From the NCBI GenBank assembly GCA_002316315.1, contig DCDG01000044.1:1-56655 (forward strand): a DNA stretch of 56,655 nucleotides. The letters run 5' to 3'. This DNA is from Candidatus Aminicenantes bacterium UBA1061. Its GTDB lineage: Bacteria > Acidobacteriota > Aminicenantia > Aminicenantales > Saccharicenantaceae. Made by a program: the position numbers and the translations under genes. The notes under the pieces are model-generated. The model did not search any database, had not been told where the DNA came from, and saw only the letters and a program-made list of their open reading frames with translations. Positions 7,777 to 16,018 of the stretch are shown here, one piece after another (position 1 is the stretch's first letter; each line of letters starts with the position of its first letter).

Positions 7777-8481
7777 ATGAGACAGGAATCAATCGCCAAG
7801 CCTGAGTTTCGCGGGCCGGAAATTCCAGCTGGACACCTGATCTTTATTCCTTTTATGCCTTTAAAGAAAATTATTTCAGACCTGAGGAAAAAAGCCAGCC
7901 AGAAAGTTCTCCTTCATCAGAGTGAGCTTTTTTATTTCAAGGATCGGGCTGTGCTTTACGGCCCGGTGGGAGCATCGGCCAGCGTGAGTACACTGGAAAA
8001 AATCAGACTGGGAAATTTGAAAGAAATAATTGTCCTCAGTTACTGCGGCTCCTTATCTGAACAGCTCGAGATTGGCCAGGCCTTCCTTCCCCTTTCCGCC
8101 CTGTCCGACGAAGGGACATCCAACCATTACCTGCCGAGGAAAGACAAGCTATACCAGCTCCAAACCGGAAGCCGACAGCAGCTGGTTGATTATCTGACCA
8201 CCAGGGATTTACCTTATGCTCAGGGAACTATCGTTTCTACAGATGCTCCTTACCGGGAGACTGCCGCCTGGCTAATAAAAGTGCAAAAAAAAAGGGTGGT
8301 AGCAGTTGATATGGAACTTGCGGCTGTTCTAGCTTTTTCAGAATTTTACGGTATAGAAGCTGCAGGCCTGTTTATTGTCTCAGATCAGCTGTCTCCATCT
8401 TCCTGGCATAATCTGATGGGCAGCCAGCGGGTCAAATCTGCTACTGAGAATTATTTTCTGCCCCTTATTTTCGAGCCTTAA
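7777..8481 (+). CDS. Nucleoside phosphorylase (PNP/UDP family)
   Basis: The 234-residue product shows the PNP/UDP phosphorylase fold. LYGPVGASASVSTLEK matches the substrate loop, VLSYCGSL the glycine-rich strand, and VDMELAAVLAFSEFYG the MExE-like block that contacts the nucleoside ribose. It probably cleaves a nucleoside to base plus ribose 1-phosphate, or hydrolyses a related substrate such as futalosine or methylthioadenosine. The specificity cannot be read from the sequence. It is divergent from the ParB-like gene and 28 bases upstream of a dehydrogenase gene on the same strand. No SD is seen upstream of the ATG. Confidence 0.82.
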   Translation: MRQESIAKPEFRGPEIPAGHLIFIPFMPLKKIISDLRKKASQKVLLHQSELFYFKDRAVLYGPVGASASVSTLEKIRLGNLKEIIVLSYCGSLSEQLEIGQAFLPLSALSDEGTSNHYLPRKDKLYQLQTGSRQQLVDYLTTRDLPYAQGTIVSTDAPYRETAAWLIKVQKKRVVAVDMELAAVLAFSEFYGIEAAGLFIVSDQLSPSSWHNLMGSQRVKSATENYFLPLIFEP

Positions 8482-8509
8482 AAAAATATTAAATTAAGAG
8501 GTAAATCAT

Positions 8510-9469
8510 ATGAAACCAAAGGTCCTTTTAACTCATCCCCTGCTAAAAGAAGCTATGGATTATTTAGCTCAGCAAACAGAGCTTGAACTGGCCACCAGCA
8601 GTGACTTTCTCAGCCCGGCTGAGCTGGTCGAGAAAATTAAAGATAAAGAAGGCCTCCTGTGTTTTCTGTCTGATACAATCGACAGGCAGGTGCTGGATAG
8701 GGCTCCAGCCTTGAGGGCTATTTCTAATTGTGCGGTGGGAGTTAATAACATCGATCTTAAACTGGCCAGAAGTCGTGGAATTATCGTTACCAACACTCCA
8801 GATATCCTGACTGAGCCCACAGCTGATTTAACCATAGCACTGATCCTGGCCACTACCAGACGGATAGTGGAAGCTGATGAATTCTGCCGTCAGGGTCGGT
8901 TTCAGGGCTGGAGAATAGACCTTTTCCTCGGACAGGGTCTACAGGGAAAAACTCTGGGAATAATCGGATTCGGACAGATCGGGCAGGCTGTCGGCCGCAG
9001 AGCTCAGGCTTTCGGACTGAAAATCATCTATTATAACCGTCATCGCTTAAGCCAGGAGAAAGAAATGGCTTTAAAGGCAGAATATCGCCAGCTTGATACT
9101 CTTTTATCTGAAGCCGATATTGTATCTATCCATGCCTCGCTCAATTCAGATTCAGACCATTTAATTACCCGGGACAAGCTGGCTCTGATGAAAAAATCGG
9201 CTGTTTTGATCAATGTCGCCCGCGGCGCCATCGTTGATGAAAAAGCTCTAACCGAAGCTTTAAAAACCGGCCAGCTCTGGGCAGCCGGTCTTGACGTCTA
9301 TGAACATGAGCCACAGATTGAGCCGGAATTACTCTCACTCAAAAACGTGGTCCTCCTGCCTCATATTGGCAGCGCCACCTATGAAACCAGGCTGAAGATG
9401 AGTTTTATGGCTGTCAATAATCTGCTGGAGGTCCTGGCCGGGAAGACACCGGCCAACCTGGTCACATAA
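8510..9469 (+). CDS. D-isomer-specific 2-hydroxyacid dehydrogenase
   Basis: This 319-residue NAD(P)-dependent enzyme interconverts a 2-hydroxy acid and a 2-keto acid. The Rossmann motif G153-F-G155-Q-I-G158 sits mid-protein. The catalytic set is visible as R238 (INVARGA), E267 (VYEHEP) and H285 (LPHIGSAT). The overall pattern with TNTPDILTEPTADL resembles glyoxylate/hydroxypyruvate reductases, but lactate or phosphoglycerate activity cannot be excluded. AAGAGG precedes the ATG. It may be co-transcribed with the upstream phosphorylase gene. Confidence 0.9.
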   Translation: MKPKVLLTHPLLKEAMDYLAQQTELELATSSDFLSPAELVEKIKDKEGLLCFLSDTIDRQVLDRAPALRAISNCAVGVNNIDLKLARSRGIIVTNTPDILTEPTADLTIALILATTRRIVEADEFCRQGRFQGWRIDLFLGQGLQGKTLGIIGFGQIGQAVGRRAQAFGLKIIYYNRHRLSQEKEMALKAEYRQLDTLLSEADIVSIHASLNSDSDHLITRDKLALMKKSAVLINVARGAIVDEKALTEALKTGQLWAAGLDVYEHEPQIEPELLSLKNVVLLPHIGSATYETRLKMSFMAVNNLLEVLAGKTPANLVT

Positions 9470-9498
9470 AGCTGAGACTAACGGAAAAGCACTGCCGC

Positions 9499-10431
9499 TT
9501 ATCTGCCCTGAGGATTGAGACTGCCCATCCTGTAACCGTCAAGGTCAAGAGCAACATAGCGATAGCCGAGTTTTTTTAAAGAAGCAACTGCCTTTTCCCT
9601 CACCACCGGTTCAAGCCACCGGGAGAATTCTCCCGGGTCAATTTCTATCCTGGCTATTTCTCCGTGATGTCTCAATCTGACCTGGCTAAAACCCTGCTGT
9701 CTGAGTATCTTTTCCCCTTTTTCTATTTTGCTTAAAATGTCCACATTAAGCGGCTGCCCATAAGGAACTCTGGAAGCCAGGCAGGCCACCGAAGGCTTAT
9801 TCCAGTTAGGTAGACCAAGATATTTAGCCAGTTTTCTGATTTCTATTTTGGTGAAACCGGCTTCCTCCAGAGGTGAGCGGATATTAAGCTCTTCCAGGGC
9901 CTTTCTCCCAGGACGATAATCACCTGCCTCATCCAGGTTTGAGCCTTCCAGTATTTCATTCAAACTCTTTTGCCTGGCTATCTTCCGAAGCCTCGAAAAA
10001 AGGAATAATTTACAATAATAGCAGCGCCGGTCAGTATTTTTAATTACCTCGGGCACTTCCAGAGTGTTAGCTTTGATGGTCATCAAGCTGACCTTGAGGT
10101 CTTTAGCCAATTTTTTCGCCGCCTGAATTTCTTCACGGCTAAAAACAGGGCTGTCAATGACAACGGCCAGAACTTTATCTTTGAGGACATCAGCGGCTAC
10201 CCGCAAAAGCAGACTGCTATCCACACCGCCAGAAAAAGCCACCATAGCACTTCCAGTTGATTTTAGCTGTTCTTTTAATATTTCATACTTACGGGATAGA
10301 CCTGTTTCCGGCAATCCTGGCGTTCTTCTTCCCTGAACCGGGGCCTGCCTTCTCCGAGGCTGACATCTTTTTGCTTGCGTGCAGCCTTCCGGCACGATTA
10401 TTCTCTTCTTATTCGCTTTTTCTTTCTTCAT
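9499..10431 (-). CDS. larE: ATP-dependent sulfur transferase LarE, cluster-type
   Basis: LarE adds sulfur to the pyridinium dicarboxylate precursor of the nickel-pincer nucleotide cofactor of lactate racemase. The PP-loop SGGVDS lies at residues 67-72. C137, C140 (RCYYCK) and C217 (VACLASR) fit the three-cysteine form that carries a [4Fe-4S] cluster in some LarE proteins, rather than the single-cysteine sacrificial form. The first ~45 residues are a basic extension not typical of LarE. The ATG at 10431 overlaps the end of ispG and has no clear ribosome site. A TTG at residue 40 could be the true start. larB, larC and larA are not in the window. Confidence 0.87.
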   Translation of the reverse strand: MKKEKANKKRIIVPEGCTQAKRCQPRRRQAPVQGRRTPGLPETGLSRKYEILKEQLKSTGSAMVAFSGGVDSSLLLRVAADVLKDKVLAVVIDSPVFSREEIQAAKKLAKDLKVSLMTIKANTLEVPEVIKNTDRRCYYCKLFLFSRLRKIARQKSLNEILEGSNLDEAGDYRPGRKALEELNIRSPLEEAGFTKIEIRKLAKYLGLPNWNKPSVACLASRVPYGQPLNVDILSKIEKGEKILRQQGFSQVRLRHHGEIARIEIDPGEFSRWLEPVVREKAVASLKKLGYRYVALDLDGYRMGSLNPQGR

Positions 10432-11497
10432 CTACGAGATTAAATACTTCTTTGACCAGTTCATCGACTATCTTATCGGCAGGGACTTTCTTTATAATTT
10501 TTCCTTTTTTAAATATTATACCTGTTCCCTGTCCGCCAGCCACCCCGATATCAGCCTCTTTGGCTTCACCTGGACCGTTGACCGGGCAACCCATTACGGC
10601 CACGGTCAAGCTGGCTTTCAAAGAAGAAATTCTTCGCTCCACCTGAGTCGCCAGCTTCTGGATATCGACCTGGCTACGGCCGCAACCAGGACAGGAAACA
10701 AAATTTATCCCGGCCTTTTTTAAGCCCAGGTCCTGCAGTAGCAGGTTGGCTACTTCCACTTCTTTTTCTGGCGGGGCAGTCAACGAGATTCTAATTGTAT
10801 CGGCCAAACCTTCTCTGATTAGCAAACTCAGGCCAGCCACTGATTTTAGGCTGCCTCTAAACAAAGTCCCGGCTTCGGTGATACCGGCGTGAAAAGGATA
10901 ATTAACCCGGGTAGCAAGTAACCTGTAGGCTTTGAGCGTCCTCTGGATATCTGAAGCTTTTAGCGAGATTTTAATATCATAAAAGCCCAGGTCTTCCAGG
11001 AGTTTTATCTCTCGCAGGGCACTCTCGACCATAGCTTCCGGCGTAACCTCTCCATATCTGGACCTTAAATCCTTTTCCAGTGAACCTGAATTTATGCCAA
11101 TTCTAATCGGGATTTTTCTCTCTTTAGCTCTCTCGACTACCTCTTTTAACCTGCTTTTCGGCCCAAAAGTCCCTGGATTGATTCTAAGACCATCCACCCC
11201 GGCTTCTATCGAGGCCATAGCCAGGCGCGGGTCAAAATGAATATCGGCAATGAGCGGCAGTTGAACCTTCTTTTTAATTTCCCTGAGAGCCAGGGCATCA
11301 GCTATCTCAGGTACGGCCAGCCGGACAAGCTGACAGCCGGCTTTTTCCAGCCTCTTGATCTGTCTGACCGTCGACTCGACATGGGCAGTTCTCGTTTTGG
11401 TCATTGACTGAACAACAATTGGACGACCTCCGCCAATTTCCACCTGGCCAATTCTGACTACCTTTGTCTTTCGCCGGGGGAAAAGAGCTTCACTCAT
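10409..11497 (-). CDS. ispG: 4-hydroxy-3-methylbut-2-en-1-yl diphosphate synthase (IspG/GcpE)
   Basis: IspG is the penultimate enzyme of the MEP isoprenoid pathway, a [4Fe-4S] reductase making HMBPP. The 362-residue protein shows the N-terminal TIM barrel (VVQSMTKTRT, LIADIHFDPRLA, LRINPGTFG). Its C-terminal cluster ligands are C269, C272 (SCPGCGRSQ) and C304 (MGCPVNGPGE), with E311 nearby. The length fits the short bacterial form. It lies in the same-strand run with dxr, uppS, cdsA and rseP, linking isoprenoid precursor supply to lipid-carrier synthesis. Confidence 0.96.
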   Translation of the reverse strand: MSEALFPRRKTKVVRIGQVEIGGGRPIVVQSMTKTRTAHVESTVRQIKRLEKAGCQLVRLAVPEIADALALREIKKKVQLPLIADIHFDPRLAMASIEAGVDGLRINPGTFGPKSRLKEVVERAKERKIPIRIGINSGSLEKDLRSRYGEVTPEAMVESALREIKLLEDLGFYDIKISLKASDIQRTLKAYRLLATRVNYPFHAGITEAGTLFRGSLKSVAGLSLLIREGLADTIRISLTAPPEKEVEVANLLLQDLGLKKAGINFVSCPGCGRSQVDIQKLATQVERRISSLKASLTVAVMGCPVNGPGEAKEADIGVAGGQGTGIIFKKGKIIKKVPADKIVDELVKEVFNLVDEERKSE

Positions 11498-11518
11498 TTC
11501 GACAATTTACCCTATGTT

Positions 11519-12892
11519 TTACCCTCTATTAAAAACACGGCCCAAGCTGCCAGCTATTTTTTTAAAAATGTCACTCAGGCTTTTCCAGCCAGCCGGCATG
11601 GTCTTCATTAAATCATTTAAGATGACAAAGCCCATAATAAAAATAACCAGTAAAAAGCCAATCTGCAGCCAGATTTCTCTCATCTTCGGGCTGAGATCTC
11701 TTCTGATAATGGCTTCAATCATCAGGACAAAAATCTGACCGCCATCAAAAACAGGGATGGGCAGCAGATTCAAAATACCGAGCTGCAAGCTGATGATAGC
11801 AATCCAGCTCAGCATGGCCAACAACCCCATCTTCATGGCAGCATAAGAAAAATTAGCAATTTCGAGAGGGCCACCCAGCTGTTTGGCCGAAGCCTCGCCG
11901 GTAAACAAATCTTTTAGAAAATTTATGACCAGAAAGGTATTCTTGGCATTCTCCTCAACACTGCGAGCAATGGCCGGGAAAAAAGAATATTTCTGGGTGA
12001 CAGATTTTGCCCCCTGCATAATCCCAATTTTGCCAATATTACCTTCTTTTCTGGGGGTGACAGTCAAATCGATTTTTTGTCCCTGGCGGTCAACGGTGAT
12101 GGTTAACGGGATATCGGCGCTTTTTTCTATTTGCTGGACAAAATTATATAAAAATACTGGCTGGCCATTAATGGCCAGAATAATGTCTCCCGGTTTTAGG
12201 CCGCCTTTTTCAGCTGGAGAGCCCGGGCTGACCATCATGATCTGAGCCAGAATTTTCGCCCGAAATCCTGCATAGCCCATCTCATATTTAGTGACCTTAT
12301 CTGTCTTAAGTGGAGCATTAAGGATTTGATCTGCTCTTCTAATCTCCAGGGTTAACACCCGGTCAGGCTTCGAGCCAATGGTTATATCCACTTCATTCCA
12401 GCTTTTTACCGGTCGCCCATTTATCTTCAATATTTCATCATCAATCATTAATCCGGCCTTTTCGGCTGGCGAGCCTGGATCAATATAGCCAATAACTGGT
12501 GGCTGTTCCAGATATTCTGGAACGGTAACACCGGCCATGTTAATGATGGCCACCAGGACTATGGCCAGGATAATATTCATGACTGAGCCCATGACCAGAA
12601 TCAAAAACCGCTGGAATCTATTTTTGGCCATAAAATCATCAGGAGCTATCTCCCGGCTTTTATCAAACATGCCCTCACCCAGAAGCTTCACATACCCCCC
12701 AAGAGGGATCAAGCTAATCCGGTAATCAGTCTCTCCCTTTTTAAATCCAATCAGGCGCCGACCAAAGCCCAGAGAAAAAACCTCAACTCTAACCCCAACC
12801 AGCTTGGCGGTAAAAAAATGCCCGAATTCATGGATAAAAACCAGGACACCAAAAACAATGATAAAGGCAACTACTGTCCCGATGATGGTCAT
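11519..12892 (-). CDS. rseP: RIP zinc metalloprotease RseP
   Basis: This is a 457-residue site-2 protease that cuts membrane-spanning segments, classically the anti-sigma factor RseA after a first cut. The zinc motif H21-EFG-H25 lies in the first membrane helix. Two PDZ domains are visible (around PGSPAEKAGLMIDDEIL and PGSPAEKGGLKPGDIIL). The C-terminal NLLPIPVFDGGQ motif supplies the third ligand. The gene overlaps the end of dxr by four bases (ATGA), so translation is coupled. An ECF sigma/anti-sigma pair at 51562-52940 could be a substrate system, but that is speculation. Confidence 0.95.
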   Translation of the reverse strand: MTIIGTVVAFIIVFGVLVFIHEFGHFFTAKLVGVRVEVFSLGFGRRLIGFKKGETDYRISLIPLGGYVKLLGEGMFDKSREIAPDDFMAKNRFQRFLILVMGSVMNIILAIVLVAIINMAGVTVPEYLEQPPVIGYIDPGSPAEKAGLMIDDEILKINGRPVKSWNEVDITIGSKPDRVLTLEIRRADQILNAPLKTDKVTKYEMGYAGFRAKILAQIMMVSPGSPAEKGGLKPGDIILAINGQPVFLYNFVQQIEKSADIPLTITVDRQGQKIDLTVTPRKEGNIGKIGIMQGAKSVTQKYSFFPAIARSVEENAKNTFLVINFLKDLFTGEASAKQLGGPLEIANFSYAAMKMGLLAMLSWIAIISLQLGILNLLPIPVFDGGQIFVLMIEAIIRRDLSPKMREIWLQIGFLLVIFIMGFVILNDLMKTMPAGWKSLSDIFKKIAGSLGRVFNRG

Positions 12893-14082
12893 ATCAGCTT
12901 TCCCTTCATATTGACTAATTTATTTAGATAGCAATTGGCCATAATTCTTGTCTTCCGATCGATTTCAAAAACATCCTCAAGCGAATTGAGCTCAGCAGGT
13001 TGATGCTGGTGATGGCAATACTCGACTATTAAATTTATCTGGCCGAACTTAATTTTACTATCAAGAAAAGCATTCACCGCTACTTCATTAGCCGCATTTA
13101 GCATGACCGGGTAACTCTGGCCCGCCAGCAGGGCTTTTCTGGCCAGGAAAAATAATGGATATCTCTGTTCATCATCAACTGGATAGAATTCCAGGTCGGC
13201 TATTTCTACCAGATTCAAAGCCGGTAGAAAAGAGGTCAGCCGTTCGGGATAACTTAAGGCATACTGAATGGGAATTCTCATATCCGTCTGGCTCATTTGG
13301 GCCAGAACTGAGCCATCTTGAAACTCAACCAGAGCATGAACTATGCTCTGGGGGTGGACAAGTACCTGCAGCTGCTCCGGCTGTAAATCAAACAGCCACC
13401 TGGCTTCGATGAGCTCCAGTCCCTTATTCATCAGTGTGGCCGAATCAATTGTCACTTTTTTCCCCATAGTCCAGCGAGGATGCTTCAAAGCTTCCTCTAC
13501 TTTGCAGTCAGCCAGCTCAGCCAACGGCAACCGGAAAAAGGGGCCCCCTGAAGCGGTTAAATAAACCTTCCTGAGGTATTTCCCCTTCTGACCCTGGAGG
13601 CACTGGAAAATAGCCGAATGTTCACTATCGACCGGGATAATTCTGGCCCCTGTCCTGGCAGCAATCTTCTTCAAAAATGGGCCAGCTACCACCATTGACT
13701 CCTTGTTAGCCAGAGCAATATCTTTCCCGGCCTCAAGAGCAGCTATGGTTGGTTTCAGCCCGGCTATGCCGGTAATGGCCGAAACAATCAGATCGGCCTC
13801 AAGGTCAGTCACCAGGTCAGTCAGTCCAATTTCACCGGCTAAAATATCTGTCCCTGTCTTAGAAAATTCTTTTTGCAGGCGAAGCGAATCACCCCACGTC
13901 TTAACCGCCGCCGTCCGTGGCCTGAATTCCTGAATCTGTTGCGCCAAAAGATTTATATTTTTCCCTGCGGCCAGCCCCACTACTTCAAATTTCTCCGGGT
14001 AGTGGCGGATGACATCAAGCGTGCTGCCGCCAATCGAGCCGGTGCTCCCCAGGATAATTATCTTCTTTCTGGTTTTTTTCAT
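12889..14082 (-). CDS. dxr: 1-deoxy-D-xylulose 5-phosphate reductoisomerase
   Basis: DXR converts DXP to MEP with NADPH, the first committed step of the MEP pathway. The 397-residue protein begins with the nucleotide motif GSTGSIGGSTLDVI. It carries ALANKESMVVAG, VDSEHSAIFQCL (metal and substrate binding) and ASGGPFFRLP, followed by KHPRWTMGKKVTIDSATLMNKG. Length and all blocks are normal. It lies between cdsA and rseP in the standard uppS-cdsA-dxr-rseP order. Confidence 0.97.
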   Translation of the reverse strand: MKKTRKKIIILGSTGSIGGSTLDVIRHYPEKFEVVGLAAGKNINLLAQQIQEFRPRTAAVKTWGDSLRLQKEFSKTGTDILAGEIGLTDLVTDLEADLIVSAITGIAGLKPTIAALEAGKDIALANKESMVVAGPFLKKIAARTGARIIPVDSEHSAIFQCLQGQKGKYLRKVYLTASGGPFFRLPLAELADCKVEEALKHPRWTMGKKVTIDSATLMNKGLELIEARWLFDLQPEQLQVLVHPQSIVHALVEFQDGSVLAQMSQTDMRIPIQYALSYPERLTSFLPALNLVEIADLEFYPVDDEQRYPLFFLARKALLAGQSYPVMLNAANEVAVNAFLDSKIKFGQINLIVEYCHHQHQPAELNSLEDVFEIDRKTRIMANCYLNKLVNMKGKLI

Positions 14083-14108
14083 CTTCAGTTAGCAGATCAT
14101 GAATTATT

Positions 14109-14918
14109 TTATTTAATGATTAAAAACTTCATCAGATAGTAAAAAAGCGGGCAGGCCAGGGTAAAACTATCAATCCGGTCAAGGATGCCACCATGTCCGG
14201 GAATTAGATTGGATGAGTCTTTAACGCCGGCTGCCCTTTTAAAAAGGGACTCCAGGGGATCAGCCACCTGAGCACCAGCATGGACAATAGCACTTAAGGC
14301 CATTACCTCCAGCGCAGGAAAACGTGGCAGAAGAATAGTTCTGGCCAGCCAGCCTCCAGCCACAGCCCAGACAATCCCGCCAATAGCACCTTCCCAGGTC
14401 TTATTAGGACTGGCGATTGGGGTCATTTTATGCCGGCCAAAACGTTCACCGATTAAAAAAGCTCCTGTATCTCCAAGAAGAACCACTGCAAACAACAAGT
14501 AGAGCCAGAGCAGGCCGAAGTCCCTCCTTATCCAGTAAAAAAAGTTTATGGTCAGGCTGACATAGACCACTCCCGAGAAGGTCACGCTGAAGGAACCAGG
14601 GAAAAGAGCCAGCTTCTCCAGACTGTTGGTATCAATAACAAAATAGACAAAAGCAATAATAGTAATCAGAGTGAAGCCAAGCAAAAAAGGAAACCGGTCA
14701 AAATAAAAAGTCGCACCAATAATTAAAGCAAACAGACAGCCGAGCAATTTTTTTGGATAAAACTTGCGCCGGTTGCTTAGGTTATAGAATTCCAGCAGGC
14801 CGCCGATGATAATCGCCTGAATTAATAGAAAAAAAATCCAAGGTGGGGTGAACTGAATGATTAAAAAAAAGACAGCGATTAATATTAAGGCTGATTTTGT
14901 TCTTTGGGATAAACTCAT
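14109..14918 (-). CDS. cdsA: Phosphatidate cytidylyltransferase
   Basis: CdsA makes CDP-diacylglycerol from phosphatidate and CTP, the branch point for bacterial phospholipids. The 269-residue protein has about seven hydrophobic segments. The CTP-transferase signature is visible as GDTGAFLIGERFGRHKM and SPNKTWEGAIGG, then DPLESLFKRAAGVKDSSN and PGHGGILDRIDS. It overlaps the end of uppS by four bases, which implies coupled translation. Product and position agree. Confidence 0.95.
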   Translation of the reverse strand: MSLSQRTKSALILIAVFFLIIQFTPPWIFFLLIQAIIIGGLLEFYNLSNRRKFYPKKLLGCLFALIIGATFYFDRFPFLLGFTLITIIAFVYFVIDTNSLEKLALFPGSFSVTFSGVVYVSLTINFFYWIRRDFGLLWLYLLFAVVLLGDTGAFLIGERFGRHKMTPIASPNKTWEGAIGGIVWAVAGGWLARTILLPRFPALEVMALSAIVHAGAQVADPLESLFKRAAGVKDSSNLIPGHGGILDRIDSFTLACPLFYYLMKFLIIK

Positions 14919-15697
14919 GTCAATTGATCTTCTTTCTGGCCGACGCCTCCAAATCTTCTTTCCCTTTTCTGATATTCAATAATGGCTTCAAACAGGTCTT
15001 TTTTGCGGAAATCAGGCCAGAGAACGGGGATAATCCAGAATTCTGTATAGGCACATTGCCAGAGCAGAAAATTTGATAATCTCATTTCACCGCTGGTCCT
15101 GATTAACAGATCGGGATCAGGCAAATTAGCCGTGTCTAGATATTGGGAAAAGGTCTTTTCGTTAAGCTGATCGGGCCTAATGTTTTTTTTTAGCATCTGT
15201 TGACAGGCCTTCAGTATTTCCTGCCGGCCGCCATAATTCAAAGCAACTACCAGAACCATTCGGCTATTATTCCTGGTTATTTTTTCCAGGTGGTTTAGTT
15301 CATGACGGACAAAAAAGGGGATGCCCTCTTTTTCCCCTATGACCTTCAGCTTCAAATCGTTATCAATCAGAGTCTTTTTTTCCTGACTGAGACTTTCTGC
15401 CAGTAATTCCCAGAGGGTTTGGACCTCATCTGGTGGCCTTTTCCAGTTCTCCCTGGAAAAAGCATAAAGTGTAAGATATTTTATGCCCAGGCGGGCCGAA
15501 GCTTCGATTGTTTCCTGGACTGCAACTTTTGCTGCCCGATGACCTTCTGTCCGGGGTAAATTTCTTCTCAGAGCCCAGCGTCCGTTACCATCCATAATAA
15601 TAGCAATATGGACAGGCAAGCGAGAGAAGTCTATCCGGCGAACCAGATCTTCCTCAGGACTGCCAGGCTGAATATAGTCCTTAAGATTATCAAACAT
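14915..15697 (-). CDS. uppS: Isoprenyl (undecaprenyl) diphosphate synthase
   Basis: UppS builds the cis-polyprenyl diphosphate lipid carrier used for peptidoglycan and glycans. The motif IIMDGNGRWA with its catalytic aspartate lies near residue 36, followed by HRAAKVAV, LYAFSRENWKRP and the C-terminal RTSGEMRLSNFLLWQ and EFWIIPVLWPDF blocks. A consensus promoter overlaps the two upstream in-frame starts (TTG 15733, ATG 15706) and places the transcript start next to the ATG at 15697. I therefore choose that ATG (260 residues), giving a leaderless mRNA. It heads the uppS-cdsA-dxr-rseP-ispG-larE run. Confidence 0.93.
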   Translation of the reverse strand: MFDNLKDYIQPGSPEEDLVRRIDFSRLPVHIAIIMDGNGRWALRRNLPRTEGHRAAKVAVQETIEASARLGIKYLTLYAFSRENWKRPPDEVQTLWELLAESLSQEKKTLIDNDLKLKVIGEKEGIPFFVRHELNHLEKITRNNSRMVLVVALNYGGRQEILKACQQMLKKNIRPDQLNEKTFSQYLDTANLPDPDLLIRTSGEMRLSNFLLWQCAYTEFWIIPVLWPDFRKKDLFEAIIEYQKRERRFGGVGQKEDQLT

Positions 15698-15704
15698 GCA
15701 AAAC

Positions 15705-15733
15705 ATTATAAGTAGCCTGAGGAGATTTGTCAA
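15705..15733 (-). promoter_or_regulatory. Consensus sigma-70 promoter of the uppS operon
   Basis: On the minus strand, a perfect TTGACA (15728-15733) and a perfect TATAAT (15705-15710) are separated by exactly 17 bases. The next ATG in the uppS frame starts seven bases after the -10 box, so transcription is expected to begin at the start codon. Confidence 0.75.
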
Positions 15734-15747
15734 AAAAGGCCGGGTTT

Positions 15748-15769
15748 ATAGACAGGCTGTCAGGTCTAT
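15748..15769. promoter_or_regulatory. Inverted repeat between uppS and hypC
   Basis: ATAGAC (15748-15753) and GTCTAT (15764-15769) form a perfect 6-base inverted repeat separated by 10 bases. It lies between two divergent operons, upstream of both. It could be an operator for a dimeric regulator, though a short repeat can occur by chance. Confidence 0.3.
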
Positions 15770-15795
15770 GGTAGTATTTTAAAAAAGAGGATGAC

Positions 15796-16017
15796 ATGTG
15801 TTTGGCTGTTCCTGGAAAAGTCGTCAGTCTTAATGATAATGGAACAGGATGGGTTGACTACCTTGGCAGCCAGGTCCTGGTCAATTTTTCTCTTCTGCCT
15901 GGCATCAAAATTGGTGACTGGGTCATAGTGCATGCCGGCTTTGCTATTTCCAGGCTTGATCAAAAAGAAGCGCGCCGGACATTGAAGCTTTTCCAAGAAC
16001 TGGAAAAGCAGTCTTAG
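15796..16017 (+). CDS. hypC: Hydrogenase maturation chaperone HypC
   Basis: HypC is a small scaffold protein (73 residues) that, with HypD, carries the Fe(CN)2CO unit during [NiFe]-hydrogenase maturation. The N-terminal MCLAVPGKVV is diagnostic, with the essential Cys2. AGAGG lies five bases before the ATG. hypD follows after one base and hypE overlaps hypD, so the three form one unit. hypA, hypB, hypF and the hydrogenase itself are not in the window. Confidence 0.96.
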   Translation: MCLAVPGKVVSLNDNGTGWVDYLGSQVLVNFSLLPGIKIGDWVIVHAGFAISRLDQKEARRTLKLFQELEKQS

Positions 16018-16018
16018 G

